Shown here in pieces: positions 8,418 through 16,574 of a DNA stretch of 64,000 nucleotides. The position numbers and the translations under genes are program-made. This DNA comes from Kordia algicida OT-1 (GTDB taxonomy: Bacteria; Bacteroidota; Bacteroidia; Flavobacteriales; Flavobacteriaceae): positions 4,499,085 through 4,563,084 of the forward strand of contig NZ_DS544873.1 in assembly GCF_000154725.1 (NCBI RefSeq), written 5' to 3'. Under the pieces are notes generated by a model, which was not told the DNA's origin, ran no database searches, and was given only the letters and a program-made list of their open reading frames with translations. How positions within the stretch are numbered: position 1 is the first letter of the stretch; each line of letters starts with the position of its first letter.

Positions 8418-8879
8418 TCAAACCAACTTCTTCAACAAAGAAATCTGTCCAATATGGTAATGTGTGTGTTCAATAATTCCGGCGATATTCCGGTAATAAC
8501 TTCCGTATTTCTTATCTGTAAAATCTTGATCGAAACAATTTTCAGATAATTTTTCAACACAATCAGCAAATGCTTCAGCATCATTAAAAACCTTTGCAAC
8601 AAATGTTTCCCATTCTGCTTGAGAAGAAATTGGCGGATGATCGAAACTATACGCATCTTTAGCATTCAAAGCGTCACCTTGAAACACTTTCAAAACCGCA
8701 GCAACATAATAATGTACATGATAAGTTAACGTTAAAATTGTGTTTAAATCACCAACTTTGGTAATCGCTTGTTCATAAGTGACACCATCTAAAATCTGTT
8801 GAAAACTCGTTCCTGTCCAATTTCCTCCAAAATGAACTTCTCTAAAATGTTTGGCTAACTGTGTAGATATTTTCATCAT
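8418..8879 (-). CDS. DinB family protein
   Basis: A 153-residue four-helix protein with the DinB/YfiT layout. Histidines are spaced as in the metal-binding members: H-F-R-E-V-H near residue 11, LTYHVHYYVAAVL near 52-64, and ITE-like H-T-H-Y-H-I-G-Q-I-S-L-L near 138-149. The last motif carries the metal-binding His. DinB-superfamily proteins are often metal-dependent thiol transferases (bacillithiol in Gram-positives); the substrate here is unknown. It is one base downstream of the oxidoreductase gene and surely co-transcribed. Confidence 0.85.
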   Translation of the reverse strand: MMKISTQLAKHFREVHFGGNWTGTSFQQILDGVTYEQAITKVGDLNTILTLTYHVHYYVAAVLKVFQGDALNAKDAYSFDHPPISSQAEWETFVAKVFNDAEAFADCVEKLSENCFDQDFTDKKYGSYYRNIAGIIEHTHYHIGQISLLKKLV

Positions 8880-8880
8880 A

Positions 8881-10152
8881 TTAAAATTTAAAAGCTTGCA
8901 TATTTACGGTATCACCTAGAGCTTCAACGACACCGTGAGCCGCAGTACTTCCAACTGACATGGCAGCATTGAGCGAACCGTTTAATTGTACATCACCTGC
9001 TAAAAACACCTGATTCGTCAAGCGTGTTTCCGTAAGCGATACCGCATATTGCAGGTTTTGTAAATTAGGCAATGCTTTCGGAATTTGATATCGTTTTAAA
9101 AACGTACACGACTCAATGTCGCAATACGTTTTCAATTCCTCTTGTACTTTTTTGATTAAAAATTCTTCAGACAAATTGTGATCTTTTACAACTGTAACTG
9201 ACAGTAATTCTTGAGTGCCTTTCGAAGCTATGGCTAAACTATGATGATAAAAAATATTATTCACTAACAAACTTTCATCAGCAACCAATCCGATTAAAGG
9301 CTTTGAAATCGTACGTTTTGGAGTCTCAAAATACAATGTGTCACACGATTTCCAAGAAGTTTCTTGCGATTTCAAATTTGAAATCAACGGACTCGCTTCT
9401 GTGGCAACAATAGTAAAATGACTTTCTAATACATCACCATTATTCAACGTAATTTTTCCATCTTCAACTTTGTCAACACGTGTGTTAAAGTAAAATTTTG
9501 TCTGTTTCAATTGTGTGGCAAGTTGTTTTGGAATCGCTTCAATTCCAGCTTTTGGAAGCGCGGCAAATCCTTCTCCAAACATCTTGTACACAAAATCAAA
9601 CATTCTGCTAGAAGTTTCCAAATTTGGTTCCAGAAAAATTCCACTAAAAAATGGTCTAAAAAACTTAGCAATCATGTCTTCCGAAAAACCTAGTTGTCGC
9701 AAATATGTCAATGTAGTCGTTTCTGGTTGATCGAATATTTCTGCAAGTGATTGTTGCTTTAATCTTTTATTCAAACGTAAAATTTTTAGCTTATCAGAAA
9801 AATTTCCAATTCCAGAAAATAATGTGGGCAACAATAATGATAAATTTCGTAACGGATCGCCAAGCGTCTTTTGATTTCCATTGGTAAAAATGGTAGCTCC
9901 AGGCAAAAATGTTTGCAAATCGAGCGCATCATAATCTAAATTTTCTTTAGCGGAAGGATATGCGGTAAGCAACACTTGAAAACCGTGATCTAGCTGATAT
10001 CCGTTAACGATATCTGTTTTTAAACGTCCGCCAGCACGATCGGTTGCTTCTATAATTACAGGATGATAACCATACTTTTCTAAGGTTTTGGCGGCAACCA
10101 ATCCGCTAACTCCTGCTCCAATAATATAAATTTTATACGCTTCTTTTTCCAT
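8881..10152 (-). CDS. FAD-dependent oxidoreductase (amine oxidase/phytoene desaturase-like)
   Basis: A 423-residue flavoprotein. The N-terminal dinucleotide motif is IIGAGVSGLVAAKTLEKYG (residues 10-28), followed by the second Gly motif R-A-G-G-R-L-K-T-D typical of the amine oxidase/protoporphyrinogen oxidase/phytoene desaturase superfamily. Near the C terminus, F-L-A-G-D-V-Q-L-N-G-S-L-N-A-A-M-x-S-G is the FAD-binding end motif. The substrate cannot be told. It leads a two-gene unit with DinB. Confidence 0.88.
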   Translation of the reverse strand: MEKEAYKIYIIGAGVSGLVAAKTLEKYGYHPVIIEATDRAGGRLKTDIVNGYQLDHGFQVLLTAYPSAKENLDYDALDLQTFLPGATIFTNGNQKTLGDPLRNLSLLLPTLFSGIGNFSDKLKILRLNKRLKQQSLAEIFDQPETTTLTYLRQLGFSEDMIAKFFRPFFSGIFLEPNLETSSRMFDFVYKMFGEGFAALPKAGIEAIPKQLATQLKQTKFYFNTRVDKVEDGKITLNNGDVLESHFTIVATEASPLISNLKSQETSWKSCDTLYFETPKRTISKPLIGLVADESLLVNNIFYHHSLAIASKGTQELLSVTVVKDHNLSEEFLIKKVQEELKTYCDIESCTFLKRYQIPKALPNLQNLQYAVSLTETRLTNQVFLAGDVQLNGSLNAAMSVGSTAAHGVVEALGDTVNMQAFKF

Positions 10153-10327
10153 TGCAATGTGATCTAAAAATCAACGTAAAAATACGATAAAACAGAAAAA
10201 TATTGTATTTATAAATGATTTTATGTGGCTAATGCCTCATTAAGATTAAAAAATAAAATCTCTGCGTATCATGTTGTATATTAATATTTTTGATGCTACA
10301 ATTAAAAAGCTCCTAATAATTGTGTGA

Positions 10328-10426
10328 TTACTCCAAAATACCCTAAAAACGAATGGCAACGTCAAAAAGTCTTGTGTTGCTAAAGAAGGAAAAGGAAGTG
10401 ACTTTACATTTTTTTTAGCAAAGTAA
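10328..10426 (+). pseudogene. Possible remnant of a histidine kinase C terminus
   Basis: An open stretch of 32 codons without a start ends in A-K-E-G-K-G-S-D-F-T-F-F-L-A-K-stop. This resembles the last strand of HATPase domains (G-K-G-S-x-F-x-F-x-L-P). It follows an in-frame TGA. It may be a decayed gene end; chance is possible at this length. Confidence 0.25.
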
Positions 10427-10430
10427 ATTG

Positions 10431-10820
10431 TTAACGGTCTTTATAAATCTTCAAATTATAACAACCCCAAATTACGAAGACAGTTTCTAAAATAGTTCCT
10501 ACGGTAAATGCTGTTGAAGGAATTCCGTCTATAAAAATACTGAGCAAACGTCCTGTTGCCAATCCGCCCATAAAAAATATAACGGAATATGTAGCTCCAC
10601 GCCAATATTTCTGAAAATACGCGGCGTATCCCCAATAAATGCCCAATGCAAAATATGAACCCATGATAGCACGAAATACGTGATTGAGATCTGTGGTTTT
10701 TACATCGAAATCAAAAAATAACGGCAAAAAAGTATCAGGATATAATCCGTAGGTAACGCCAACAACCAAAATAGCGGCAGATGACAAAGTTAAATGGAGG
10801 TTTTTATGAATTTCTTTCAA
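10431..10820 (-). CDS. DUF4345 membrane protein
   Basis: A 129-residue protein with four hydrophobic helices (about 10-30, 46-66, 76-96, 100-122) and the R-A-I-M-G-S-Y-F-A-L-G-I-Y-W segment typical of DUF4345. Role unknown; inner membrane. It stands alone, with an A-rich leader upstream. The pseudogene-like stretch on the other strand ends 4 bp away. Confidence 0.82.
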   Translation of the reverse strand: MKEIHKNLHLTLSSAAILVVGVTYGLYPDTFLPLFFDFDVKTTDLNHVFRAIMGSYFALGIYWGYAAYFQKYWRGATYSVIFFMGGLATGRLLSIFIDGIPSTAFTVGTILETVFVIWGCYNLKIYKDR

Positions 10821-11001
10821 TTTGGCAACTCGGTTTTTTAATTATTTAAAATTAGTTAAAAAAATCTTAAAATTTACAAATCATTTCCAAGAATTATTGC
10901 TAGGAAACTATATTTTTAGTGTTTTAAAAAAATGATTTTTTAAAGTTTATTGGGATTTCGTAATAAATTTTAGAATTTGCAAAACAGAGAATAATACACG
11001 G

Positions 11002-11946
11002 ATGAACTGGAAGATAAAAGCAAGTTTGCAAAAACTATTGCATTTTACAAAGATTGGCGATCGGCTCAATCACATTCCAGCTACGCTCAAAAAAGACTAT
11101 CATAAAAATGTGTGCTTGTATCAGTTTTACGAATGCATTCGCAAATTTGAAGCTTCAAACATTATAGTAAAATCTGAACCTAAAAAAACAGCACTAGAAA
11201 TCGGAACAGGATATTCGCTCATTGCACCTGTAATTTTGAGTTTGCTAGGTTTTGATAAAGTTGTTACGGTGGATATTTCCAAAGATGTTTCTATCAAGAC
11301 ATTTCAAAAACAAATTCAATATTTAAACAACCACGAAGTACTTCAAAAAATTACAGAAAATAGTAATTATTCATTATCAGAAATCACAGAAAGATTACAG
11401 CAAATACAGTCGTTTCAAACACTCGAAAAGCTGTTGGCATATTGCAAGATTTGTTATATTCCAAAATACACTTTAGCAGATATTGAAGCCGTGAGTAATT
11501 CCTATGATTACATTTGTTCACAAGTAGTTTTTGAACACATTTCGCCAGCATTTCTCAAAGAATTATTTGCAAAAATGAAGTGTTGGCTTACAAAAGATGG
11601 TTGCGCGGTACACACCATTAATTTCATCGATCATTTTGCCAATCCAGGATTTTTTCAAGATAAAAATATCTCCGAATTCAACTTTTTAAAATTCTCCGAT
11701 GAGACTTGGGAATTTTGGGCAGGAAACGATATTGCCTATACAAATCGCTTGTCATATCTATTCTATTTAGAACTTTGTGAAGCAACAAATTTGACAGTAA
11801 TTGATTTTCAAGGAGAAAATTACAGAACGCACAATCCGTTGTCAGCAAAGGAAATTCACGAAGATGTCATCAAAAAATACAATAAACTTTCTACCGTAGA
11901 AGATGTCTGTAAATACCAACGAGGAACGTTAATTTTTAAAAAATAA
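11002..11946 (+). CDS. Class I SAM-dependent methyltransferase-like protein
   Basis: A 314-residue soluble protein. Motif I reads ALEIGTGYSLIAP (residues 69-81) and motif II VVTVDISKD; a third element DYICSQVVFEHISP (about 171-184) fits the post-motif I acidic and hydrophobic strand of Rossmann methyltransferases. Residues 1-60 and the region after 240 are unfamiliar. Substrate unknown; the size is near that of small-molecule or sugar methyltransferases. Monocistronic, followed by the VOC gene 73 bp on. Confidence 0.72.
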   Translation: MNWKIKASLQKLLHFTKIGDRLNHIPATLKKDYHKNVCLYQFYECIRKFEASNIIVKSEPKKTALEIGTGYSLIAPVILSLLGFDKVVTVDISKDVSIKTFQKQIQYLNNHEVLQKITENSNYSLSEITERLQQIQSFQTLEKLLAYCKICYIPKYTLADIEAVSNSYDYICSQVVFEHISPAFLKELFAKMKCWLTKDGCAVHTINFIDHFANPGFFQDKNISEFNFLKFSDETWEFWAGNDIAYTNRLSYLFYLELCEATNLTVIDFQGENYRTHNPLSAKEIHEDVIKKYNKLSTVEDVCKYQRGTLIFKK

Positions 11947-12019
11947 AAATACCTCTGACATCATCTGTCAAAGATGCAAATACATTTGTGGTATTATTAA
12001 TTCTTAAAAATACAACAAC

Positions 12020-12397
12020 ATGAAAAACGCAATTACTTGGTTTGAAATTCCTGTAACAAATTACGAAAGAGCTAAACGATTCTACTCGGAAATATTAGGA
12101 GGAGAAATAAAAGATCATCATATGGAAGATCAAAATATGAAATATGGAATTTTCCCGTACGATATGGAAAATCATAAAGTTGGTGGCGCACTAATGCAAA
12201 TGGAAGGTATGAATCCTTCTAAAGACGGATCGACAGTATATTTATATGCAGGAGAAGATTTAAGTGATTCCTTAGGGAAAGTAGAAGCCGCAGGAGGAAA
12301 AATTGTAATGCCAAAAACAGACATCAATGAAAACGGATTTATAGCGCAATTTATTGATACCGAAGGAAATCGTGTGGCGTTGCATTCTATGAATTAA
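12020..12397 (+). CDS. VOC family (glyoxalase-like) protein
   Basis: A 125-residue protein with two beta-alpha-beta-beta-beta modules of the vicinal oxygen chelate fold: ITWFEIPVTNYERAKRFYSEILG at the start and the second half ending FIAQFIDTEGNRVALHSMN. This subgroup is usually labelled glyoxalase/bleomycin resistance protein-like and its substrate is unknown. A good ATG with A-rich leader. A WYL regulator follows 135 bp later on the same strand, perhaps controlling it. Confidence 0.9.
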   Translation: MKNAITWFEIPVTNYERAKRFYSEILGGEIKDHHMEDQNMKYGIFPYDMENHKVGGALMQMEGMNPSKDGSTVYLYAGEDLSDSLGKVEAAGGKIVMPKTDINENGFIAQFIDTEGNRVALHSMN

Positions 12398-12425
12398 CAT
12401 ATGAAAAACAATCAAAATTAATGCT

Positions 12426-12500
12426 TGTCAAATTGAGCGTTGCGGAGAAATTCAGAAAGTATGTCGCTTTTAATGGTATTTCAACTGCGCTCATTTGATA
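12426..12500. repeat. REP-like inverted repeat
   Basis: Arms TGTCAAATTGAGCG (12426-12439) and CGCTCATTTGATA (12488-12500) enclose 48 bases with GGAGAAATTC. This matches the style of dispersed TGTCA...TGAGCG elements of Flavobacteriaceae. Its presence argues against the longer upstream start of the WYL gene. Confidence 0.55.
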
Positions 12501-12532
12501 TTTGTGCTGACTTTAAACTTTATACGTATGTA

Positions 12533-13237
12533 ATGACACAACTTGCAAGACTCATTTCAATATTAACTTTATTACGGTCAAAACGTTTGTTAACGGCAAC
12601 CGAATTGGCAGAAAAATACAATGTCAGTGTCCGAACAATTTACAGAGACATTCGTAAGTTGGAAGAAGCCGGCGTGCCTGTGTATACCATTGAAGGCAGA
12701 GGTTATAGTTTGATAGAAAATTACACGATTGCACCTGTACAATTTACTGAAAAGCAAGCCAACGCGCTGATTACTGCAGAACACATCATCAATCAGTCAA
12801 AAGATGCTTCATTTGTAAATGATTTTAAAGAAGCACTCATCAAAATAAAATCTGTTTTTAAAACATCGGTACAAGAAAAAAGTGAAATATTAAGCGATAA
12901 AATTCATGTGTTTAATTGGAAATTGGAAGAAACTGCTAGCAACGCTTTATCTGAAATTCAAATAGCGATTACCAATTTTAATTGTGTGGAAATTCACTAT
13001 AAAAAAGCGAACGATTACCAAATTTCCATTCGAAAAATAGAACCTTGTGCCATGTATTCTACAGATAATAAATGGATTCTAATTGCGTGGTGTCACTTGC
13101 GAAACGAACTCAGAGCATTTCGAGTAGACAGAATTCAAAGTTTCAAAATACTGGAAGAAAAATTTGAAGATCGTAAGTTTAATATCAGCGATTACTTTAG
13201 AAAACATCCATATACAACACACGATTTCAACAGGTAA
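12533..13237 (+). CDS. YafY-like transcriptional regulator (HTH_11 plus WYL)
   Basis: A 234-residue regulator when started at the ATG 12533 (MTQLARLISILTLLRSKRLLTATELAEKYNVSVRTIYRDIRKLEEAGVPV). The frame is open 31 codons further up, but that part overlaps a repeat and does not look like protein. The N-terminal winged HTH (1-60) is followed by a linker and a WYL domain near 140-215 (C-A-M-Y-S-T-D-N-K-W-I-L-I-A-W-C, FRVDRI). WYL domains sense ligands or nucleic acids. It may regulate the VOC gene upstream. Confidence 0.88.
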   Translation: MTQLARLISILTLLRSKRLLTATELAEKYNVSVRTIYRDIRKLEEAGVPVYTIEGRGYSLIENYTIAPVQFTEKQANALITAEHIINQSKDASFVNDFKEALIKIKSVFKTSVQEKSEILSDKIHVFNWKLEETASNALSEIQIAITNFNCVEIHYKKANDYQISIRKIEPCAMYSTDNKWILIAWCHLRNELRAFRVDRIQSFKILEEKFEDRKFNISDYFRKHPYTTHDFNR

Positions 13238-13260
13238 AAAATAAGGGTAAGCTTGTGTTT

Positions 13261-14190
13261 TTACTCAGCGCCTTGTACAAATTTGTCAAAAACTAAGGTT
13301 CCATCTTTCAATTTGTAAAAGCTACAATCACTACGTTCAGAATTTTCACTTTTCTGAACGCATGTTCGCTTAGAAACCACTCTAAAAGTTCCTTCAAAAA
13401 AATCATATTGCGCATTGGTGCGTGACAAATTACTTTCAGAAAAACTACGTGTTCCAGAAAATGCAGTATGAACCCAATCGAAAGTGGCATAATACATACT
13501 GCTTAAAAAATTATCTTTTACATACGAGTTGGAACGACTGTCATACAAATAATAATCCCATTGTGTATAAGGTGTTTTTTGGGTTGAAATCCTGTAATCT
13601 TCCAAACCATCAAAATTATAATCACCCGTCTGTTTATTCGTATTTATGGTCTCTTTTTGAATTTTACTAAGTGCTATATTAAAAACTTTATAAGCTTTTT
13701 GATGTAATGAAGAAGGAACTCTGTAACCACATAAACCTAGCATATATTCTCTAGGAACTGCAACGATTTTTGTTTCAAAATTTCCGCCATTATGTTCGTT
13801 GTCAACATCTTCTACTTTGATAAAAACTTCTTTTTTCCAAAAACTAGCGATCATAATATAATGATTGTCTACAAAACCAAAAAAACGTCTCTTGATGTTT
13901 CTTTTTTTATGTCTAATGTCTGGATCAACTGTTTGATTTCGCCATGCAACAAAAGAAGTTAGTTTTCGTGGAAATTTGTTCATTTCATCAACATAAGGTT
14001 CTTGCGGAAGCAAAACGGTTTGTCCATTTTCATCGACCAACGTAATTTTTAAACCATGAATAATTTCCTGAGAATCTTCTGCATGCGGAAACATACCAAT
14101 AATTTGAAGCATATCGTATCCACAATGTTGCGCTTGTAAACTTACACTACAAGCCGTGAAAATAAAAAATATAAAAGTTTTGAAATTCAT
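13261..14190 (-). CDS. Secreted protein, XAC2610-like
   Basis: A 309-residue protein with a signal peptide (cut near L-Q-A-Q, residue 21). The second half contains T-G-D-Y-N-F-D-G-L-E-D-Y-R-I, the calcium-loop-like D-x-N-x-D-G motif of the XAC2610 family, then a beta-rich domain ending in a Cys-containing segment. The first half resembles nothing I know. Likely periplasmic or surface. It lies 78 bp downstream of the lipoprotein gene, on the same strand. Confidence 0.7.
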   Translation of the reverse strand: MNFKTFIFFIFTACSVSLQAQHCGYDMLQIIGMFPHAEDSQEIIHGLKITLVDENGQTVLLPQEPYVDEMNKFPRKLTSFVAWRNQTVDPDIRHKKRNIKRRFFGFVDNHYIMIASFWKKEVFIKVEDVDNEHNGGNFETKIVAVPREYMLGLCGYRVPSSLHQKAYKVFNIALSKIQKETINTNKQTGDYNFDGLEDYRISTQKTPYTQWDYYLYDSRSNSYVKDNFLSSMYYATFDWVHTAFSGTRSFSESNLSRTNAQYDFFEGTFRVVSKRTCVQKSENSERSDCSFYKLKDGTLVFDKFVQGAE

Positions 14191-14268
14191 GATATTGCAC
14201 GGTTTTTCTAGACACTTTACTTACCAAGAATTATACCAATAAAATGACTTTTCGACATCTGAGAGTCA

Positions 14269-14781
14269 TCAAAAACAAGGCGTTTCACGATAGCCATTTC
14301 CAGTCACGGTCAAATCGTGATTTATCGTAAACAGAAACACTTTTCCATCTTTTTGGCGTGTGTATTTTGCGTAATCCCAATTTCCAGCATGTGTCAATTC
14401 GTATGTTCCGTTTTTCTTTCCGTTATAGATTTCCTCATACAACTGCGTAATCGTTGGATATGCGCCATCATTTTTAAAATCTTCTTTTACGTTTTGCAAC
14501 GGAATGGAATCTTGTTGTCCTTTATACTTTGCAAACAGCGCATTTCCTGCGGCATTGAACGCAATCGACAATTCCAACGAAGGTTTTTTATCATTCGTAT
14601 AACAAATATAATGTGAAACAACTGCGTCAATTTCTTTAACAGCATCTTTCGTTGGTATCGAATCTTTTACGGTAGCTGTTGTTTCGGTTTCAGAAGTTTC
14701 GGATGTTTTTTTCTTATCAGAACAATTCAGCAATAACAGAAAGCTCAAACACATAAAAAAATAAAAAATCTTTGTTTTCAT
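14269..14781 (-). CDS. Putative lipoprotein
   Basis: A 170-residue protein with a lipoprotein signal: hydrophobic core, then L-L-L-L-N-C at residue 20, followed by a charged Ser/Thr/Glu linker (about 21-45). The folded part has C-Y-T-N-D-K-K-P-S-L-E-L and ends E-T-P-C-F, so a disulfide is possible. No family recognised. It follows the zinc-ribbon gene by 6 bp, so the two are one transcript. Confidence 0.7.
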   Translation of the reverse strand: MKTKIFYFFMCLSFLLLLNCSDKKKTSETSETETTATVKDSIPTKDAVKEIDAVVSHYICYTNDKKPSLELSIAFNAAGNALFAKYKGQQDSIPLQNVKEDFKNDGAYPTITQLYEEIYNGKKNGTYELTHAGNWDYAKYTRQKDGKVFLFTINHDLTVTGNGYRETPCF

Positions 14782-14787
14782 AAATAG

Positions 14788-14964
14788 TTATTTAAGACGT
14801 TCAAATTTTTTCAAAGTTTCACCAACTTTGTCCTTGTGACTTCCTAAAGCTATAGAAACATCGCAAATATTACATTTAAATGATTTTCCTTGAAGCAAAT
14901 CTTCAACAGTAAAATTGATAGTTCCTTTTCCGCAATTTGGACATGTTATAGATTGTGTTGACAT
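14788..14964 (-). CDS. 58-residue zinc-ribbon protein
   Basis: A short gene with a clear ATG (14964) and TAA. The peptide has two CxxC pairs, C-P-N-C at 8-11 and C-N-I-C at 31-34, giving a zinc ribbon, then a basic helix ending FERLK. It is cytosolic by appearance. It is the first gene of a unit with the lipoprotein 6 bp on. A partner or regulatory role is likely, but none can be named. Confidence 0.75.
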   Translation of the reverse strand: MSTQSITCPNCGKGTINFTVEDLLQGKSFKCNICDVSIALGSHKDKVGETLKKFERLK

Positions 14965-15032
14965 GATAATAGTTTTAACAAAGTTCCTTCAATGTACATT
15001 TTTTTCTTAAAATGAAGCGTGTTAAACATGTA

Positions 15033-15052
15033 AATACGCAATTATTCGTATT
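15033..15052 (+). promoter_or_regulatory. Inverted repeat AATACG-N8-CGTATT, copy 1
   Basis: AATACGCAATTATTCGTATT lies 49 bp before the TPR gene start. Near-identical copies lie at 15751 and 20591, all within the block of the response regulator at 22703. Two half-sites one helical turn apart suit a NarL/LuxR-type dimer. Confidence 0.6.
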
Positions 15053-15101
15053 GTTTCAAGTCTTTTAAAAGTGGAATTTTAAATTCTAATTTTTACAATT
15101 G

Positions 15102-15737
15102 ATGAAATATACATGCACAATTTTTCTTTTGGGAATTTTCTTATGCTCAAATGCACAATCGGCAACAGAACTATTAGACAGTGCTTTGGTAAAAAAAGAA
15201 CAGCTAAAATTTCAAGAAGGAATCAAACTCTGTAAAGAAGCAATTTTGTTAGATAGCACATTAACTGATGCATATTTCTATAAGGCAGGATTTCATGTTG
15301 CATTAATCAACAAACAAAACGCAAAAGAAGATTATAAAAACTACAAAGCGGCAATTGCAAACTACACTAAAGTAATCGAGTTGCAACCAACACATGCACA
15401 AGCGTTTTTTTATCGTGGTGGCGCACATGATGCAATAGGTTTTATAGATAATGCAATGATTGACTATACAAAGGCTCTTGAAATTGAGGAAAATCAACCA
15501 GAAGTCTACAACAGTTTAGGCGTTTGTTATGCCAAAAAAGGAAACATTGATGCAGCAATGAACTACTTTAAAAAAGCGGTTTTTTATGATGAATCTTACG
15601 GGAAAGCATATTCTAATCTAGGAAATGTGTATGATATGCAACGCGATCTAAAAAATGCTTGTAAAAACTGGAAAAAGGCACTAAAACTTGGTTATTCGGG
15701 AAACAAACGTCGCTACGAAGCAAAATGTTTTCAGTAA
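15102..15737 (+). CDS. Secreted tetratricopeptide repeat protein
   Basis: A 211-residue protein. The ATG at 15102 is preferred to an adjacent in-frame TTG. A signal peptide (about 1-18, S-N-A-Q-S) is followed by four or five TPR units; the best are A-I-A-N-Y-T-K-V-I-E-L-Q-P-T-H-A-Q-A-F-F and the two after it, to residue 190. TPR arrays bind other proteins. Likely periplasmic. It opens the two-component block and has the inverted repeat upstream. Confidence 0.85.
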   Translation: MKYTCTIFLLGIFLCSNAQSATELLDSALVKKEQLKFQEGIKLCKEAILLDSTLTDAYFYKAGFHVALINKQNAKEDYKNYKAAIANYTKVIELQPTHAQAFFYRGGAHDAIGFIDNAMIDYTKALEIEENQPEVYNSLGVCYAKKGNIDAAMNYFKKAVFYDESYGKAYSNLGNVYDMQRDLKNACKNWKKALKLGYSGNKRRYEAKCFQ

Positions 15738-15750
15738 AAATAATTATAAA

Positions 15751-15770
15751 AATACGCAATTCTTCGTATT
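15751..15770 (+). promoter_or_regulatory. Inverted repeat AATACG-N8-CGTATT, copy 2
   Basis: AATACGCAATTCTTCGTATT differs from copy 1 by one base. It stands 72 bp before the lipoprotein gene at 15843. Confidence 0.6.
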
Positions 15771-15800
15771 GAAATAGACTATTAAAAAGTAGAGTTTTGT

Positions 15801-15818
15801 TACTGTTTGAAAACAGTA
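15801..15818. promoter_or_regulatory. 18-bp palindrome before the lipoprotein gene
   Basis: TACTGTTTGAAAACAGTA is a near-perfect palindrome (8-bp arms) lying between the AATACG repeat and the start codon. It holds a TACTGTTTG that could pass as a -7 box. It could be an operator or a 5' hairpin. Confidence 0.4.
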
Positions 15819-15842
15819 TAACAACTAATAACAATAAATGCA

Positions 15843-16535
15843 ATGAAAAAAATACTAACACTACTGCCCGTAATTGTATTATTTATCTCCTGTGCAAATT
15901 ACGGTGAAAAAAAAGTTTTTAACGGAACTGAAGTCTATTACAAAGACGGTGTAACAGAAGCACAAGCCGATAAATTAGGGGAAAGTTTGGTAGACTCAGG
16001 ATTTGCAGATGGCAATCCAAAATCAGTACAATTTACCAAAGATGGTGATGTATATGTTTTTAAAATGGTAATCAAAAAAGAATTTCTAGAAAACGAAGCC
16101 ATGCAAAGCGTGTTTAACTTTTTTCCAAAAGAACTTTCAGATTACATGGATTTGCCTGTAGATTTACATCTTTGTGACGCAAGTTTTAACACCTTACAAG
16201 TTCATAAACTAGCAGACGCTCGCAAAACAATCAAAGCCAAAGCTACAGAAATTCGCTATACTAGCAATGTCACACTTCAAGACGCAAAAAAACTAAAAGA
16301 CTTCTTAATTGAATATGGTTTTTCAACAGATGAAAAAGAAAAAACAGTTGAATTAGACAAAAAAGGAGGAACATATATTTTTAAAATGGTCATCGATAAA
16401 AGTAAAGTTGACGATAAAGCTACGGTAAGCTTGCTAACATTCTTCAAAGGGCAATTATCAAAAACAGCTTTCAATAATCAGCCTGTAAAAGTACATATGT
16501 GTGACGAATTGATGAACACAATAAAAGAAATTTAA
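15843..16535 (+). CDS. Lipoprotein with two copies of one domain
   Basis: A 230-residue protein with lipobox L-F-I-S-C17. Residues 28-117 and 134-227 are copies of one domain: NGTEVYYKDGVTEAQADKL vs KATEIRYTSNVTLQDAKKL, YVFKMVI at 71-77 vs YIFKMVI at 178-184, and LPVDLHLCD at 104 vs QPVKVHMCD at 213. The family is not recognised. Likely faces the periplasm or surface. Upstream lie the AATACG repeat and an 18-bp palindrome. Confidence 0.75.
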   Translation: MKKILTLLPVIVLFISCANYGEKKVFNGTEVYYKDGVTEAQADKLGESLVDSGFADGNPKSVQFTKDGDVYVFKMVIKKEFLENEAMQSVFNFFPKELSDYMDLPVDLHLCDASFNTLQVHKLADARKTIKAKATEIRYTSNVTLQDAKKLKDFLIEYGFSTDEKEKTVELDKKGGTYIFKMVIDKSKVDDKATVSLLTFFKGQLSKTAFNNQPVKVHMCDELMNTIKEI

Positions 16536-16574
16536 AACTAAAAAAACAAAACACAAATAACACAAATAACACAG

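Noticed and set aside
9511-9730. Plus-strand frames inside the FAD oxidoreductase gene.
   Set aside because: Antisense to a conserved gene, no domain or start signal.
10612-10632. AATACG-CGG-CGTATC inside the DUF4345 gene as another response regulator site.
   Set aside because: Spacer of 3, not 8, and within coding sequence.
12440-12532. Upstream extension of the WYL regulator.
   Set aside because: It covers a REP-like inverted repeat and reads as non-protein; ATG 12533 begins the HTH domain.
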